In this document: positions 25,533-33,778 of the stretch, one piece after another
Position numbering within the stretch: position 1 is the first letter of the stretch
Layout: every line of letters starts with the position of its first letter
Assembly (NCBI GenBank): GCA_045576355.1
Contig: JAZNGG010000043.1
Coordinates: 1 to 64,000 of the forward strand
Origin: Liminaster sp045576355
GTDB taxonomy: Bacteria > Bacteroidota > Bacteroidia > Bacteroidales > UBA3663
DNA length: 64,000 nucleotides
Direction: 5' to 3'
Notes under the pieces: generated by a model
Told to the model about the DNA's origin: nothing
What the model saw: the letters and a program-made list of their open reading frames with translations, nothing else
Database searches by the model: none
Position numbers and translations under genes: made by a program

Positions 25533-28500
25533 ATGAAATTAATTACAGTTACAGCCGTTTTGTCGTTTTGCATCATGACAACTATGTCAGCGCAAAACTA
25601 TAACTATCTCACAGAGAGTTTCGAAGAGAGTGTTTGGAGCAAAGCTGGAAGCAGTGTGAACTCATCCACAGGTCTGTGGACCACCAATAAAAATATACAG
25701 AGCACCGAACAAGCTCATGAGGGATCTTATAGTTTGAAATTGAGCAATAAGACCGGTATTATTTCTCCTTATTTGTCTGAGGGTGTAGGATCAATTATCT
25801 ATTATGCTCATGACACAAATAGAGAAGCTAATATAGAGGTTTCAGAAGATAAAAATACATGGACTTTAGTGGAAAATTATAAGTCCAAAACCGGAACATG
25901 GGAAAAACATGTTGTGGCTATCGATGATGCTAAAGTTCGATATGTACGTTTTTCCACCACTTCCAATAGTCAATATTATTTGGATGACATCATTATCACA
26001 AAACCGGATGGGACTACCGGTGATGGCGAACAACTATCTACCGATTTGATTCTTCCTTATTTTATTCAAGACTTTGAACAGACGGATCAATATCCGAACT
26101 CAAAAGAGGAAGCTGCTACTGAAAAGTCCTTTATAGTCTCAGGACAAGGAGAGTGGATATATAAGGATGCTTATAGAGCTACCAATGCTTCGTATATTAC
26201 AGATGGTTCGGCTCACGATCTCAGATTACTCAAAAATACCTCTTATGTCATCACTCCCATACTTACGCAGGGTGTAGTACGACTCAGTTTTAATGAGGGT
26301 AGGCGAGAACGTGTACTTTCTATCTATGTGTCAAAAGACGAGGGAAAGACATGGACAAAATTTAAAGAGGTGACAACTGATACGGATAACCAAATTATAA
26401 TTGAAGAAAAAGACATCAACCGCATTAAGATAGCCAATGACACGGGCAAAGGAGATGCGGATATTGATAATATCTCTGTCACAGCTTATCCGGAAGGCAT
26501 ACCTCCTACGGTTATTACAGGAGAGGTGCAACAAGTGACGAGTAGCAGTGCTCAAGTGACTGGTTCTATAACAGAAACAGGTGATAAAGATCTGCGTGAG
26601 TATGGTGTATGCTGGAGTATAGATGACACACCGACACTCAAAGATCATTGTGTCACAAGTGTTCAGAAAGATCAATTTGTCGTGACTATGCATGGATTAC
26701 CGGCCAAAAGCACAATATATTATCGTGCTTATGCATTGAGTTTGGCAGGTGTAGGATATGGAGAAATCAAATATTTTGAAACCAATCCTCCTACTACGGC
26801 AGAAGTTCATACCGGTGAAGTTACAATAGACACACTGCGTACGGATGAAACCCATGTTTATGTTCATGTGGGTGGAGATATAATAAATGATGGAGGTGTG
26901 CAACCGACAGAGGTGGGAGTATGTTATTCGGAAAATGAAAATCCTACTCTTGACAATCTCTCTGTGAAATCACCATATTCCACTTCTCCTTTTGTCGTAA
27001 ATATTGCATTAGCACCTAAGAAGATCTATTATTTCCGTGCTTATGTCATCAATGAGGTAGGTGTCTCTTATGGTGAACAGGTAAGTTTTAACACACCTGA
27101 AATCATTGTTCCCGAATATTCACATCGACTCTTTTATGTGTCTCCTGATGGCAATGATGCAAATGCGGATGGATCTTTTGAACACCCTTATTATAATGTG
27201 CAGCGAGCTATCAATCTCGCACAGGCCGGTGATACGATCTTCATGAATACCGGTACATATAAATATGATGCCAGAATAGATGTTAAGGCTATAGGTAAGA
27301 AAAATAGTGGTATGATTGTCCTTATGGCTCGTAATGGTCGTGCATTACTTGATTTCTCCTCTATGGCTGTCGAGGATGGCAATCAAGGTATGCGTATCAC
27401 CGGAAGTTATTGGCACATTTATGGTCTCGATATTTTCGGAGCAGGAGATAATGGAATGTTAATAGAGCGTAATAAACCCTCAGGTGGGGGATATGCTGAA
27501 GTGAAAGACAGTATCCAACAGGGACATGATAATATCATCGAAAATTGTCGTTTCTATAGAAATCGTGATACAGGATTACAGATGAAGAATCTGGCTGCTT
27601 ATAATAAAGTAATCAATTGTGATTCATATTTTAACGCTGATCCCGATCATGGTGATGCTGATGGTTTTGCTGTTAAAATATCACATGGAGATGGAAACTA
27701 TTTTTATGGTTGTCGTGCCTGGAATAATTCTGATGATGGATGGGATGGATTTATCAAGACTGATGGAGGTTTTCCTGATGATATAACTACTACGTTTGAA
27801 TCTTGCTGGGCATTTAATAACGGATATCTTGAAGATGGTACTTTAGGCAATGGCAACGGCAATGGGTTTAAATTAGGCAGTGACTACGGCAGAAACAATG
27901 TAGTATTAAATCGTTGTTTGGCATTTGAAAATTATAACAAAGGTTTTGATCAAAATCATAATACCGGACACATGATTTTAAATAATTGTACGGGTTATTC
28001 CTCTAAAAATACAGATTCAAAAAGCAGATATACTTACCGATTGGACGAAGCTGTGGCTTCTGGTCACGAGATACGATTGACCAACTGTGTGGCGATCAGC
28101 GATGGTGTGAGTGATCGGAATAAATCCGAATATGCTGTCTATAGTGTCATAGGAAAGATGGAATCATGTGATATGAATACTTTGCCTGCTGATTATAAGA
28201 GTATTTCGACATTAGGAACTGATGCAGAGCGACAGGCTGATGGAAGTTTACCACAACTCGATTTTATGCATATTGCCGATGGTAATACCCAACTTATAGA
28301 CAAAGGTATTCCGGTATATAAATATCCCGGTGAAAGTCATGCTTCTGTCGGTATTGAGTATGAAGGAGCAGCGCCGGATTTAGGATGTTTTGAGACACCG
28401 GCTGCGCCCAGTTCTGTTGGAGTGATTGAGGAGATTAAAAATGATAATAGGGTATCGTTACATCAATTGATAAATCGTCAGGTGACAGTGACTATCAGTC

Positions 28501-28679
28501 ATGCTGATGTTACAGATATGCATCGACTCTCTGTTTACGACATGGAAGGTCATTTACTCAAGAGTCATACATTTATGGGTGGAAATACACTTTTCTCCTT
28601 ACCGCATAATAGAGGAGTTTTAATGATTGTTGTGGAAGGTAATAATTGGAGTGAGAACATCAAGATTGTTGTTAGGTAA
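25533..28679 (+). CDS. Secreted multidomain pectate lyase (PL9-like)
   Basis: 1048 residues. Signal peptide at 1-20 (ends TTMSAQ). Two jelly-roll-like modules (~22-165 and ~170-315) may bind carbohydrate. Two FN3-like modules follow (~320-420, ~425-525), each with the YGVCWS/VGVCYS pattern. From ~533 a right-handed beta-helix starts with RLFYVSPDGNDANADGSFEHPYYNVQRAINLAQAGDT. It continues with NRDTGLQMKNLA and DPDHGDADGFAVKISHGDGN, which match the Ca-binding, catalytic part of family 9 lyases. The last ~75 residues (SVYDMEGHLLKSHTF...SENIKIVVR) resemble a type IX secretion sorting domain. It would cut polygalacturonate outside the cell. It starts 22 bp after the U32 gene but is functionally unrelated. 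Confidence 0.85.
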   Translation: MKLITVTAVLSFCIMTTMSAQNYNYLTESFEESVWSKAGSSVNSSTGLWTTNKNIQSTEQAHEGSYSLKLSNKTGIISPYLSEGVGSIIYYAHDTNREANIEVSEDKNTWTLVENYKSKTGTWEKHVVAIDDAKVRYVRFSTTSNSQYYLDDIIITKPDGTTGDGEQLSTDLILPYFIQDFEQTDQYPNSKEEAATEKSFIVSGQGEWIYKDAYRATNASYITDGSAHDLRLLKNTSYVITPILTQGVVRLSFNEGRRERVLSIYVSKDEGKTWTKFKEVTTDTDNQIIIEEKDINRIKIANDTGKGDADIDNISVTAYPEGIPPTVITGEVQQVTSSSAQVTGSITETGDKDLREYGVCWSIDDTPTLKDHCVTSVQKDQFVVTMHGLPAKSTIYYRAYALSLAGVGYGEIKYFETNPPTTAEVHTGEVTIDTLRTDETHVYVHVGGDIINDGGVQPTEVGVCYSENENPTLDNLSVKSPYSTSPFVVNIALAPKKIYYFRAYVINEVGVSYGEQVSFNTPEIIVPEYSHRLFYVSPDGNDANADGSFEHPYYNVQRAINLAQAGDTIFMNTGTYKYDARIDVKAIGKKNSGMIVLMARNGRALLDFSSMAVEDGNQGMRITGSYWHIYGLDIFGAGDNGMLIERNKPSGGGYAEVKDSIQQGHDNIIENCRFYRNRDTGLQMKNLAAYNKVINCDSYFNADPDHGDADGFAVKISHGDGNYFYGCRAWNNSDDGWDGFIKTDGGFPDDITTTFESCWAFNNGYLEDGTLGNGNGNGFKLGSDYGRNNVVLNRCLAFENYNKGFDQNHNTGHMILNNCTGYSSKNTDSKSRYTYRLDEAVASGHEIRLTNCVAISDGVSDRNKSEYAVYSVIGKMESCDMNTLPADYKSISTLGTDAERQADGSLPQLDFMHIADGNTQLIDKGIPVYKYPGESHASVGIEYEGAAPDLGCFETPAAPSSVGVIEEIKNDNRVSLHQLINRQVTVTISHADVTDMHRLSVYDMEGHLLKSHTFMGGNTLFSLPHNRGVLMIVVEGNNWSENIKIVVR

Positions 28680-28929
28680 TCTCTTTACAAGCCCTTTAAT
28701 ATCAATTGGTCTTATGAACTATTTTAGTTAAATATACAATAAAAGAGTGTTTTTTCATTCTTATACCTGTTTTTGCACAAATATAGGCACAGAAATGTAA
28801 CTTTTTTATTTTTCTGTCGTCTTATAAATGAGTGGGTTGCTTAGGTGTCAGTCCGGTTTATTCAGCCACTCAGCATTATTAATCGTGACAGATGATTTTA
28901 AGGAGGATCTGTCGTAAATATTTATAGTT
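28680..28929. other. Intergenic stretch before the DUF2807 gene
   Basis: No gene seen. A 7-bp stem GACAGAT / ATCTGTC (28887-28893 and 28907-28913) has AAGGAGG in its loop, 23 bp before the ATG. That is too far to act as a normal ribosome site, and no T-run follows, so it is not a terminator. Confidence 0.4.
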
Positions 28930-29775
28930 ATGAAAAATCAATTTTGGTCTCTATCATTGTTGTCAGTGTTATTTTCATCCGTGTTCTTTACACCAGTCTA
29001 TAGTGTAGAACCATCTCCCGTAGTTATTACCCTCTCAGATGGAGGGGAGGAGGAGAATCCCAAGGTGAGTCTTACACCGGAGGTGAAGGACTTTACAAGT
29101 TTGGAGTGTAATCTGCCTGCCCGCATCACATACACTCAGGGCAAGGCGTATGAGGTAGTGATTTCATTACCTAAAAATATTTCAGAATTGGTGTATGCGA
29201 AGGTGGATAACAAGGGTGTCCTCAAAATAGGGGTGGACAATGAAGATAAGAAAGATTGGAAGATAATAAAAAACATCCGGATCTCTGTCACTTCTCCGAC
29301 ACTGGAACGGGTGGAGATCAATGGGGCAGGGGTCTTGGATATGCCTCAGCAGACCGAATTACAGTCGTTTCAGGTTGAGATCAACGGAGCGTCCAAGGTG
29401 TCGTTGGCAGAGTTAAAGTGTAAGGATTTTGATCTTGAAATCAATGGTGCCGGTAAGGCTTCGGGCAATGTGGTGGTTTCTGAAGTGATGAAGTTCAAAG
29501 GCAATGGTGCCGGTAAAGCAGACTTTAAGGGTAAAGCAAAGTCTGTGATCGTCAAGGGTAGCGGTGCGTGTGTCTATGATCTGGATGTGCAGTCAGACAA
29601 TGTGCAGATCTCTTTGGCAGGGACATGTAAGGTCTCTCTTAATGTGGATACAGACGATCTTAAGATTTCCGCTTCCGGAATCAATAAGGTGGAAGTGACC
29701 GGCGAAGCAAAACATCACAGCCTCTCAGCGACAGGATTCTCTAAGATCAATACAGAGGGATTGAAGACGAAGTAA
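28930..29775 (+). CDS. DUF2807 (GIN-type) secreted protein
   Basis: 281 residues with a signal peptide (SLLSVLFSSVFFTPVYSVEP). From ~55 on there are repeated short beta turns: RVEINGAGVLDMPQQ, QVEINGASKVSLAEL, DLEINGAGKASGNV, KFKGNGAGKADFKG, VKGSGACVYDLDV. This gives the right-handed parallel beta solenoid known for DUF2807. Such proteins occur widely in Bacteroidetes, often beside ECF sigma factors, and their role is unknown. An intrinsic terminator follows (29826-29872), separating it from the sigma factor gene. Confidence 0.85.
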   Translation: MKNQFWSLSLLSVLFSSVFFTPVYSVEPSPVVITLSDGGEEENPKVSLTPEVKDFTSLECNLPARITYTQGKAYEVVISLPKNISELVYAKVDNKGVLKIGVDNEDKKDWKIIKNIRISVTSPTLERVEINGAGVLDMPQQTELQSFQVEINGASKVSLAELKCKDFDLEINGAGKASGNVVVSEVMKFKGNGAGKADFKGKAKSVIVKGSGACVYDLDVQSDNVQISLAGTCKVSLNVDTDDLKISASGINKVEVTGEAKHHSLSATGFSKINTEGLKTK

Positions 29776-29825
29776 TGGTTGAGGAGTTGAGGGTTTGAAA
29801 AATAAACTTCTAAACCAAACATATC

Positions 29826-29872
29826 AGAGGGCAGAGTTTGGAAAGCAAATGACCAAGTTCTGCCTCTTTTTT
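29826..29872 (+). terminator. Terminator after the DUF2807 gene
   Basis: AGAGGGCAGAGTTTGG pairs with CCAAGTTCTGCCTCT (one bulged G plus a wobble), then six T. It lies 50 bp after the stop codon. Confidence 0.8.
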
Positions 29873-29972
29873 GATACCTGTTTTTAGCTTTATTTTTTAT
29901 AATCTGTAATATATAAAACACTGCAAAAAAAAGTTTTTTTCATTTTTTTGCAGTGTTTTGTAGTTTATCGCT

Positions 29973-29980
29973 TATTTTTG
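29973..29980 (+). promoter_or_regulatory. Putative -7 box of the ECF sigma factor gene
   Basis: TATTTTTG fits TAnnTTTG, with a TTTG at 29947-29950 spaced 22 bp upstream, slightly long. The ATG is at 30016. Confidence 0.5.
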
Positions 29981-30015
29981 CGTCTAATGGGCAAAAACCA
30001 AACAAACAATGCAAA

Positions 30016-30501
30016 ATGGATGCTTTAGAAACAGAATTTGAGAAGATCATCAGGCAAAACAAAAGCACGATATATACTGTCTGCTATATGTTTTCTGAGG
30101 ATGCAGATGAGGTAAACGATCTTTTTCAGGAAGTATTGATCAATCTTTGGAAAGGCTTTGCCGGGTTTAGAGGAGAGAGTCGTCCGAACACATGGATATG
30201 GCGCGTGAGTTTTAATACATGCATCTCTATCGATCGGAAGAAAAGACGTCGGGAGACAATCCCGTTGGAGACCAATATCAATCTCTTTGAAGACACGGAT
30301 GGAGATAGCCGTCAGATCAGAATGCTCTATAAGAGGATCCATCTGTTGAAGCCGTTTGATCGCGCCATCGTGCTCCTGTGGTTGGAAAACATGACCTATG
30401 AGGAGATAAGCGCCATAGTGGGCATCTCGGTTAAGAATGTTTCGGTGAGACTTTACCGGATCAAGGAGGAACTGAAACAGATGCCTGCAGAGGAAAATTA
30501 A
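30016..30501 (+). CDS. ECF-type RNA polymerase sigma factor
   Basis: 161 residues from the ATG at 30016 (MDALETEFEKIIRQNKSTIYTVCYMF); an upstream extension to 29953 lies over the promoter and was rejected. Sigma region 2: DADEVNDLFQEVLINLWKGFAGFRGESRPNTWIWRVSFNTCI. Region 4 helix-turn-helix: FDRAIVLLWLENMTYEEISAIVGISVKNVSVRLYRIKEELK. The following gene encodes a small membrane protein in the same transcript, a likely regulatory partner. No FecR-like anti-sigma factor is present. Confidence 0.93.
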   Translation: MDALETEFEKIIRQNKSTIYTVCYMFSEDADEVNDLFQEVLINLWKGFAGFRGESRPNTWIWRVSFNTCISIDRKKRRRETIPLETNINLFEDTDGDSRQIRMLYKRIHLLKPFDRAIVLLWLENMTYEEISAIVGISVKNVSVRLYRIKEELKQMPAEEN

Positions 30502-30587
30502 GAGGTTGAGTAGTATATTATAATGATAAAGTAAGTTACAGGAGCTCCACACAACTTAATTATTGATAATCTAAAAAAATAAACGTT

Positions 30588-31184
30588 ATGGAACAAATAA
30601 ATGATATGACTTTTGAGGAAATGAAGAGACAACTCTCCGTGCTCAATGCAAAGCTGGAGAAAGAGACCCTTGTCAATGAGCGCATCATGCGGCAGACGAT
30701 GAAAGAGAGATACAGCAAAGTGGGTCGCAGCATCTTGATCACGGGGTGGGTTTGTTTTCTGATGGTCCCCTATATGCTCTGGTATCTTCCGAAAATCGGT
30801 GCTTCTAATGCTCTGACTATCGTGACGGCTCTATTTATGTTGCTGGCAGGTGTCTATACCTTTTACACTCATAAGGGAAAACTTTCAGAGTCTATATTGC
30901 ATGGTGATTTGATTCAGGTCAGCAAAAAGTTGCTCTACATCAAGAAGAAAAACAGAGATTGGATCTGCTACATCGGTATTCCGTTTATCATCATTTGGTT
31001 GCCTTGGTTTATCTATGAGTTTGTCAGCGTGCAGACAGATGTGCATTTCCTGCGCGGCGGTTTGATCGGTATAGTGATCGGTTTTCTTGTGGGTGGTGTG
31101 TTTGGCACGAGAAAATATAGACAAGAACAACGTCTGATCGACGATCTGCTCAATGATATTAAGGAATTGACCGAAGAGAAATGA
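30588..31184 (+). CDS. Membrane protein of the sigma factor locus
   Basis: 198 residues. A cytoplasmic N-terminal helix (~1-45, rich in Glu/Lys/Arg, likely coiled) is followed by two membrane helices (~48-66, ~70-88). A charged stretch, two more helices (~125-142, ~150-172) and a charged C-terminus (KYRQEQRLIDDLLNDIKELTEE) complete it. No catalytic motif. It lies 86 bp after the ECF sigma gene and ends at its own terminator, so sigma factor and membrane protein form one unit. It may restrain the sigma factor, but this is only inferred from position. Confidence 0.75.
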   Translation: MEQINDMTFEEMKRQLSVLNAKLEKETLVNERIMRQTMKERYSKVGRSILITGWVCFLMVPYMLWYLPKIGASNALTIVTALFMLLAGVYTFYTHKGKLSESILHGDLIQVSKKLLYIKKKNRDWICYIGIPFIIIWLPWFIYEFVSVQTDVHFLRGGLIGIVIGFLVGGVFGTRKYRQEQRLIDDLLNDIKELTEEK

Positions 31185-31214
31185 TGTCGTAAATATAATA
31201 AAAAATTCAAAGTT

Positions 31215-31256
31215 GGGTAAGAGACTGCGTGATGCTGTTTCTTACCCTTTTTTTTT
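31215..31256 (+). terminator. Terminator of the sigma factor operon
   Basis: GGGTAAGAGAC pairs with GTTTCTTACCC (one wobble) around an 11-nt loop, then nine T. It lies 30 bp after the membrane protein's stop codon. Confidence 0.88.
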
Positions 31257-31457
31257 ATTCCAATGGGTCTAATTTACGATTGGAGTTTAATGTGTGTTCG
31301 ATGAACTTTCTTACGATTTATTAACGCTCCTTTGTAATCTGAAGTTATCAAAACAGTATTGATTTAGTGTGCCGAGCGAGGAGTAAGATAGAGTTGTTGT
31401 TATCTTTTTTGCAATATCGGATGAAGTTTCACTCGTCGTATAGTCGAATTATTAGAT

Positions 31458-31545
31458 AACGAGGCTACGCTCATGACGCAACGAGGCTACCCTCATGACG
31501 CAACGAGGCTACCCTCATGATGCAACGAGGCTACGCGTAATGAAT
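31458..31545. repeat. 22-bp tandem array C (four units)
   Basis: Units at 31458, 31480, 31502 and 31524 are each 22 bp, with the core AACGAGGCTACCCTCATGA. Units 2 and 3 differ at one base and unit 4 decays after ACGAGGCTACGC. The period is identical to arrays A and B, but the sequence shares only GGC and TCATG with them. No reading frame spans it. Confidence 0.9.
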
Positions 31546-31638
31546 GATAAGACATAGTATGTATAATATTGAAAGTAAACTGGTTATAAAATAATTTAGC
31601 GAAGATAGACATGATCTATCCTCGCTATATGTAATGGG

Positions 31639-31697
31639 CAGCGCCCGCTATGGCATGTGGGCTTCGCCTGTTATGGCTATTGGCGATGGCAGATGGC
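31639..31697 (+). repeat. GCTTCGCC/GATGGC dispersed repeat, copy 1
   Basis: Contains CAGCGCCCGCTATGGCATG, GGGCTTCGCCTGTTATGGC and then GGCGATGGCAGATGGC. It shares these words with 36741-36798, 40684-40809 and 55741-55780. Confidence 0.75.
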
Positions 31698-31813
31698 TTC
31701 CTCTTTCCTCTTTACTTTGTCATCTTTCCTCTTTTTAGGCCATCCGACTCACCATGCAAATATACAACATTGTAAAGCCGATGTCAAGAGGAATAAATAG
31801 TTTTTAACAAGTT

Positions 31814-31866
31814 GGTTTAAGGGTTTAGGGGTTAAAGGTTTAGGGGTTTAGGGGTTTAAGGGTTGA
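31814..31866 (+). repeat. Telomere-like G-rich tandem run
   Basis: Variants of GGTTTAAGGG and TTTAGGGG follow each other about six times, giving several G3-G4 tracts with 3-5-base spacers that could form a G-quadruplex. Shorter forms precede the GCTTCGCC family copies at 40671 and 55725. Confidence 0.8.
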
Positions 31867-31917
31867 AAAAATAACCTTTAACCTGAACTGTGTCAAGGTT
31901 GTTAGATAAACTTGAAA

Positions 31918-32142
31918 TTAGTCATCTGTTTTCTTGCGTTTAAACAAGCTCCCTAATTTTTTCCAGGAGTTCCAACCTTTATCGTCCAAGAAGGAATACA
32001 ATCCGAATAGTACACCAAAAACAACAGCCTGTATGGCATATTCCCGGACAGAATGCATATTCCCGAAAATAAGATCCAGCAATAAGTAAATGACAGTGTA
32101 GGCCACTGCAGAAGCAATTGCTTTTACCAAGTAGTTCTTCAT
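31918..32142 (-). CDS. Small two-helix membrane protein of unknown function
   Basis: 74 residues. Two hydrophobic segments (~7-26 AIASAVAYTVIYLLLDLIFG and ~36-52 AIQAVVFGVLFGLYSF) are followed by a basic tail (WKKLGSLFKRKKTDD). The length, the hydrophobic pattern and the ATG preceded by an AT-rich leader support a real gene. I do not recognise the family. It lies just downstream of yifB on the same strand. Confidence 0.65.
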   Translation of the reverse strand: MKNYLVKAIASAVAYTVIYLLLDLIFGNMHSVREYAIQAVVFGVLFGLYSFLDDKGWNSWKKLGSLFKRKKTDD

Positions 32143-32197
32143 TTTAATTTATTATTTTTTGGTTAATATAGCAAATCTCTTCCTCTGTTCTCTTCCA

Positions 32198-33733
32198 TCA
32201 TTCTCCCCAGTTGTTTCTGTCCAGGCTGCGATAGCCGATGGCTTCGGCGATGTGTGTTGCAGAGATGTTTTCCTCGCCCTCATAGTCTGCGATGGTGCGT
32301 GCCACACGGAGGATGCGGTCATAGGCGCGGGCAGACAGATCGAGTTTGATCATGGCTTGTTTGAGTCGTTCGAGCGACTTCTCGTCGAGTCGGGCATGTT
32401 TGCGCAGCAGTGCAGAGTTCATCTGAGCATTGCAGTAGATGCCCTCCTTCCCGGCATAGCGTTCGGACTGTATCTCCCTTGCCCGGATCACTTTTGCTCG
32501 TATCGATGCACTGCTTTCAGCTCGTTCGGTGCGGCTGACTTCCTCAAAGGAGAGTGGTATAATCTCTATCTGCAGGTCGATTCGGTCGAGCAGAGGTCCG
32601 GAGATCTTTCCCAGATATTTACGCACTTGTGTCTCAGAGCATATACAGTCGTGAGTCGGATGATTATAATATCCGCATGGGCAGGGATTCATAGATGCCA
32701 CGAGCATCATCGAACTGGGATAGGTGACCGTCTGTTTGGCTCTCGAGATACAGATTTGTCGCTCCTCGAGAGGTTGTCTCAGCACTTCCAGGACTTCCCT
32801 GCGGAACTCCGGTAATTCGTCGAGAAACAGCACGCCATTGTGAGCCAAAGAGACCTCTCCGGGCATTGGGTTGGTCCCACCGCCTATTAGGGCAACACTC
32901 GATATGGTGTGATGTGGAGAGCGAAATGGTCTCTGTGTGATAAGTCCATGTTCGGCTCTCATGCCTGCCACAGAGTGTATCTTGGTGGTCTCGAGTGCTT
33001 CGGAGAGTGTCAGTGGTGGGAGAATGGAGGGGAGACACTTTGCCATCATACTTTTACCGGCACCGGGAGGTCCGACCATAATCAGATTATGTCCTCCTGC
33101 AGCTGCGATGGCAAAGGCCCGTTTTACATTCTCTTGTCCTTTTACGTCAGCAAAGTCCGCGATATAAGTCTGTTGGGCATTGAAGAATAATTCTCTGGTA
33201 TTGATTTCTAATCTTTCCAGCTCTTTTGTTCCATTGAAAAAATCCACGATCTCCTTGATGTGATCGGCAATCAGTATGTCCAGATTATTGACTACAGCTG
33301 CTTCACCGGCATTCTCTCTTGGCACGATAAATCCTTTGAGTCCCATCTCACGCGCTTTGATGGCCATCGGGAGGCATCCTTTGACCGGCTTGATGCTGCC
33401 ATCGAGCGATAGTTCGCCGACCAACATATATTCATTCAGTTTCTCATGAGGGAATTTTTCAGATGCCGCCATGATCGCTATGGCAATCGGGACATCATAG
33501 AGAGATCCCTCTTTTTTGATGTCTGCGGGAGCCAGATTGACAACGATTTGTTTGCGGGGGATGGGTAAACCGCTTTCTCTCAATGCGCTTTCGATCCTGT
33601 CTCGGCTCTCTTTTACTGCGGCATCCGGCAGACCTATCAAGAGAAAACGACAGCCTATCGAAACGGTGGTTTCACAATAGACCGGGATGGCATCGATGCC
33701 GCTGATCGCAGCCGAAATGGAGGAGACAACCAT
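32198..33733 (-). CDS. YifB/ComM-family Mg-chelatase-like AAA+ ATPase
   Basis: 511 residues, the usual size. An N-terminal ChlI-like/Lon S5-fold domain (~1-165, with RDRIESALRESGLPIPRKQIVVNLAPADIKKEGS) precedes the AAA+ core. Walker A is GPPGAGKSMMAKCLPSILPPL, Walker B is NGVLFLDELPEF, and a Cys-rich loop CPCGYYNHPTHDCICS precedes the C-terminal lid. ComM homologues are hexameric helicases that promote branch migration during natural transformation. It lies 45 bp after the thioredoxin-like lipoprotein gene, same strand. Confidence 0.95.
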   Translation of the reverse strand: MVVSSISAAISGIDAIPVYCETTVSIGCRFLLIGLPDAAVKESRDRIESALRESGLPIPRKQIVVNLAPADIKKEGSLYDVPIAIAIMAASEKFPHEKLNEYMLVGELSLDGSIKPVKGCLPMAIKAREMGLKGFIVPRENAGEAAVVNNLDILIADHIKEIVDFFNGTKELERLEINTRELFFNAQQTYIADFADVKGQENVKRAFAIAAAGGHNLIMVGPPGAGKSMMAKCLPSILPPLTLSEALETTKIHSVAGMRAEHGLITQRPFRSPHHTISSVALIGGGTNPMPGEVSLAHNGVLFLDELPEFRREVLEVLRQPLEERQICISRAKQTVTYPSSMMLVASMNPCPCGYYNHPTHDCICSETQVRKYLGKISGPLLDRIDLQIEIIPLSFEEVSRTERAESSASIRAKVIRAREIQSERYAGKEGIYCNAQMNSALLRKHARLDEKSLERLKQAMIKLDLSARAYDRILRVARTIADYEGEENISATHIAEAIGYRSLDRNNWGE

Positions 33734-33778
33734 GGTGATTCAGGTAATTATGGGGATGATGATTAAAATGGAGACAGG

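Larger units (their letters stand above)
31185..31917. other. 730-bp gene-free region rich in short repeats
   Basis: Contains a terminator (31215-31256), the 22-bp tandem array C (31458-31545), a 13-bp stem hairpin (31597-31627, TAGCGAAGATAGA / TCTATCCTCGCTA), a copy of the GCTTCGCC/GATGGC family (31639-31697), a pyrimidine run (about 31699-31735) and a telomere-like G-rich run (31814-31866). I see no gene. Confidence 0.7.

Noticed and set aside
24719..25576. 285-codon open frame on the minus strand
   Set aside because: It overlaps the conserved U32 gene and the start of the PL9 gene in antisense, with no recognisable domain.
31814..31866. True telomere or chromosome end
   Set aside because: It is internal, short, flanked by ordinary genes and related to other small dispersed repeats.
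32159..32815. 218-codon open frame on the plus strand
   Set aside because: Antisense to yifB; no protein family character.
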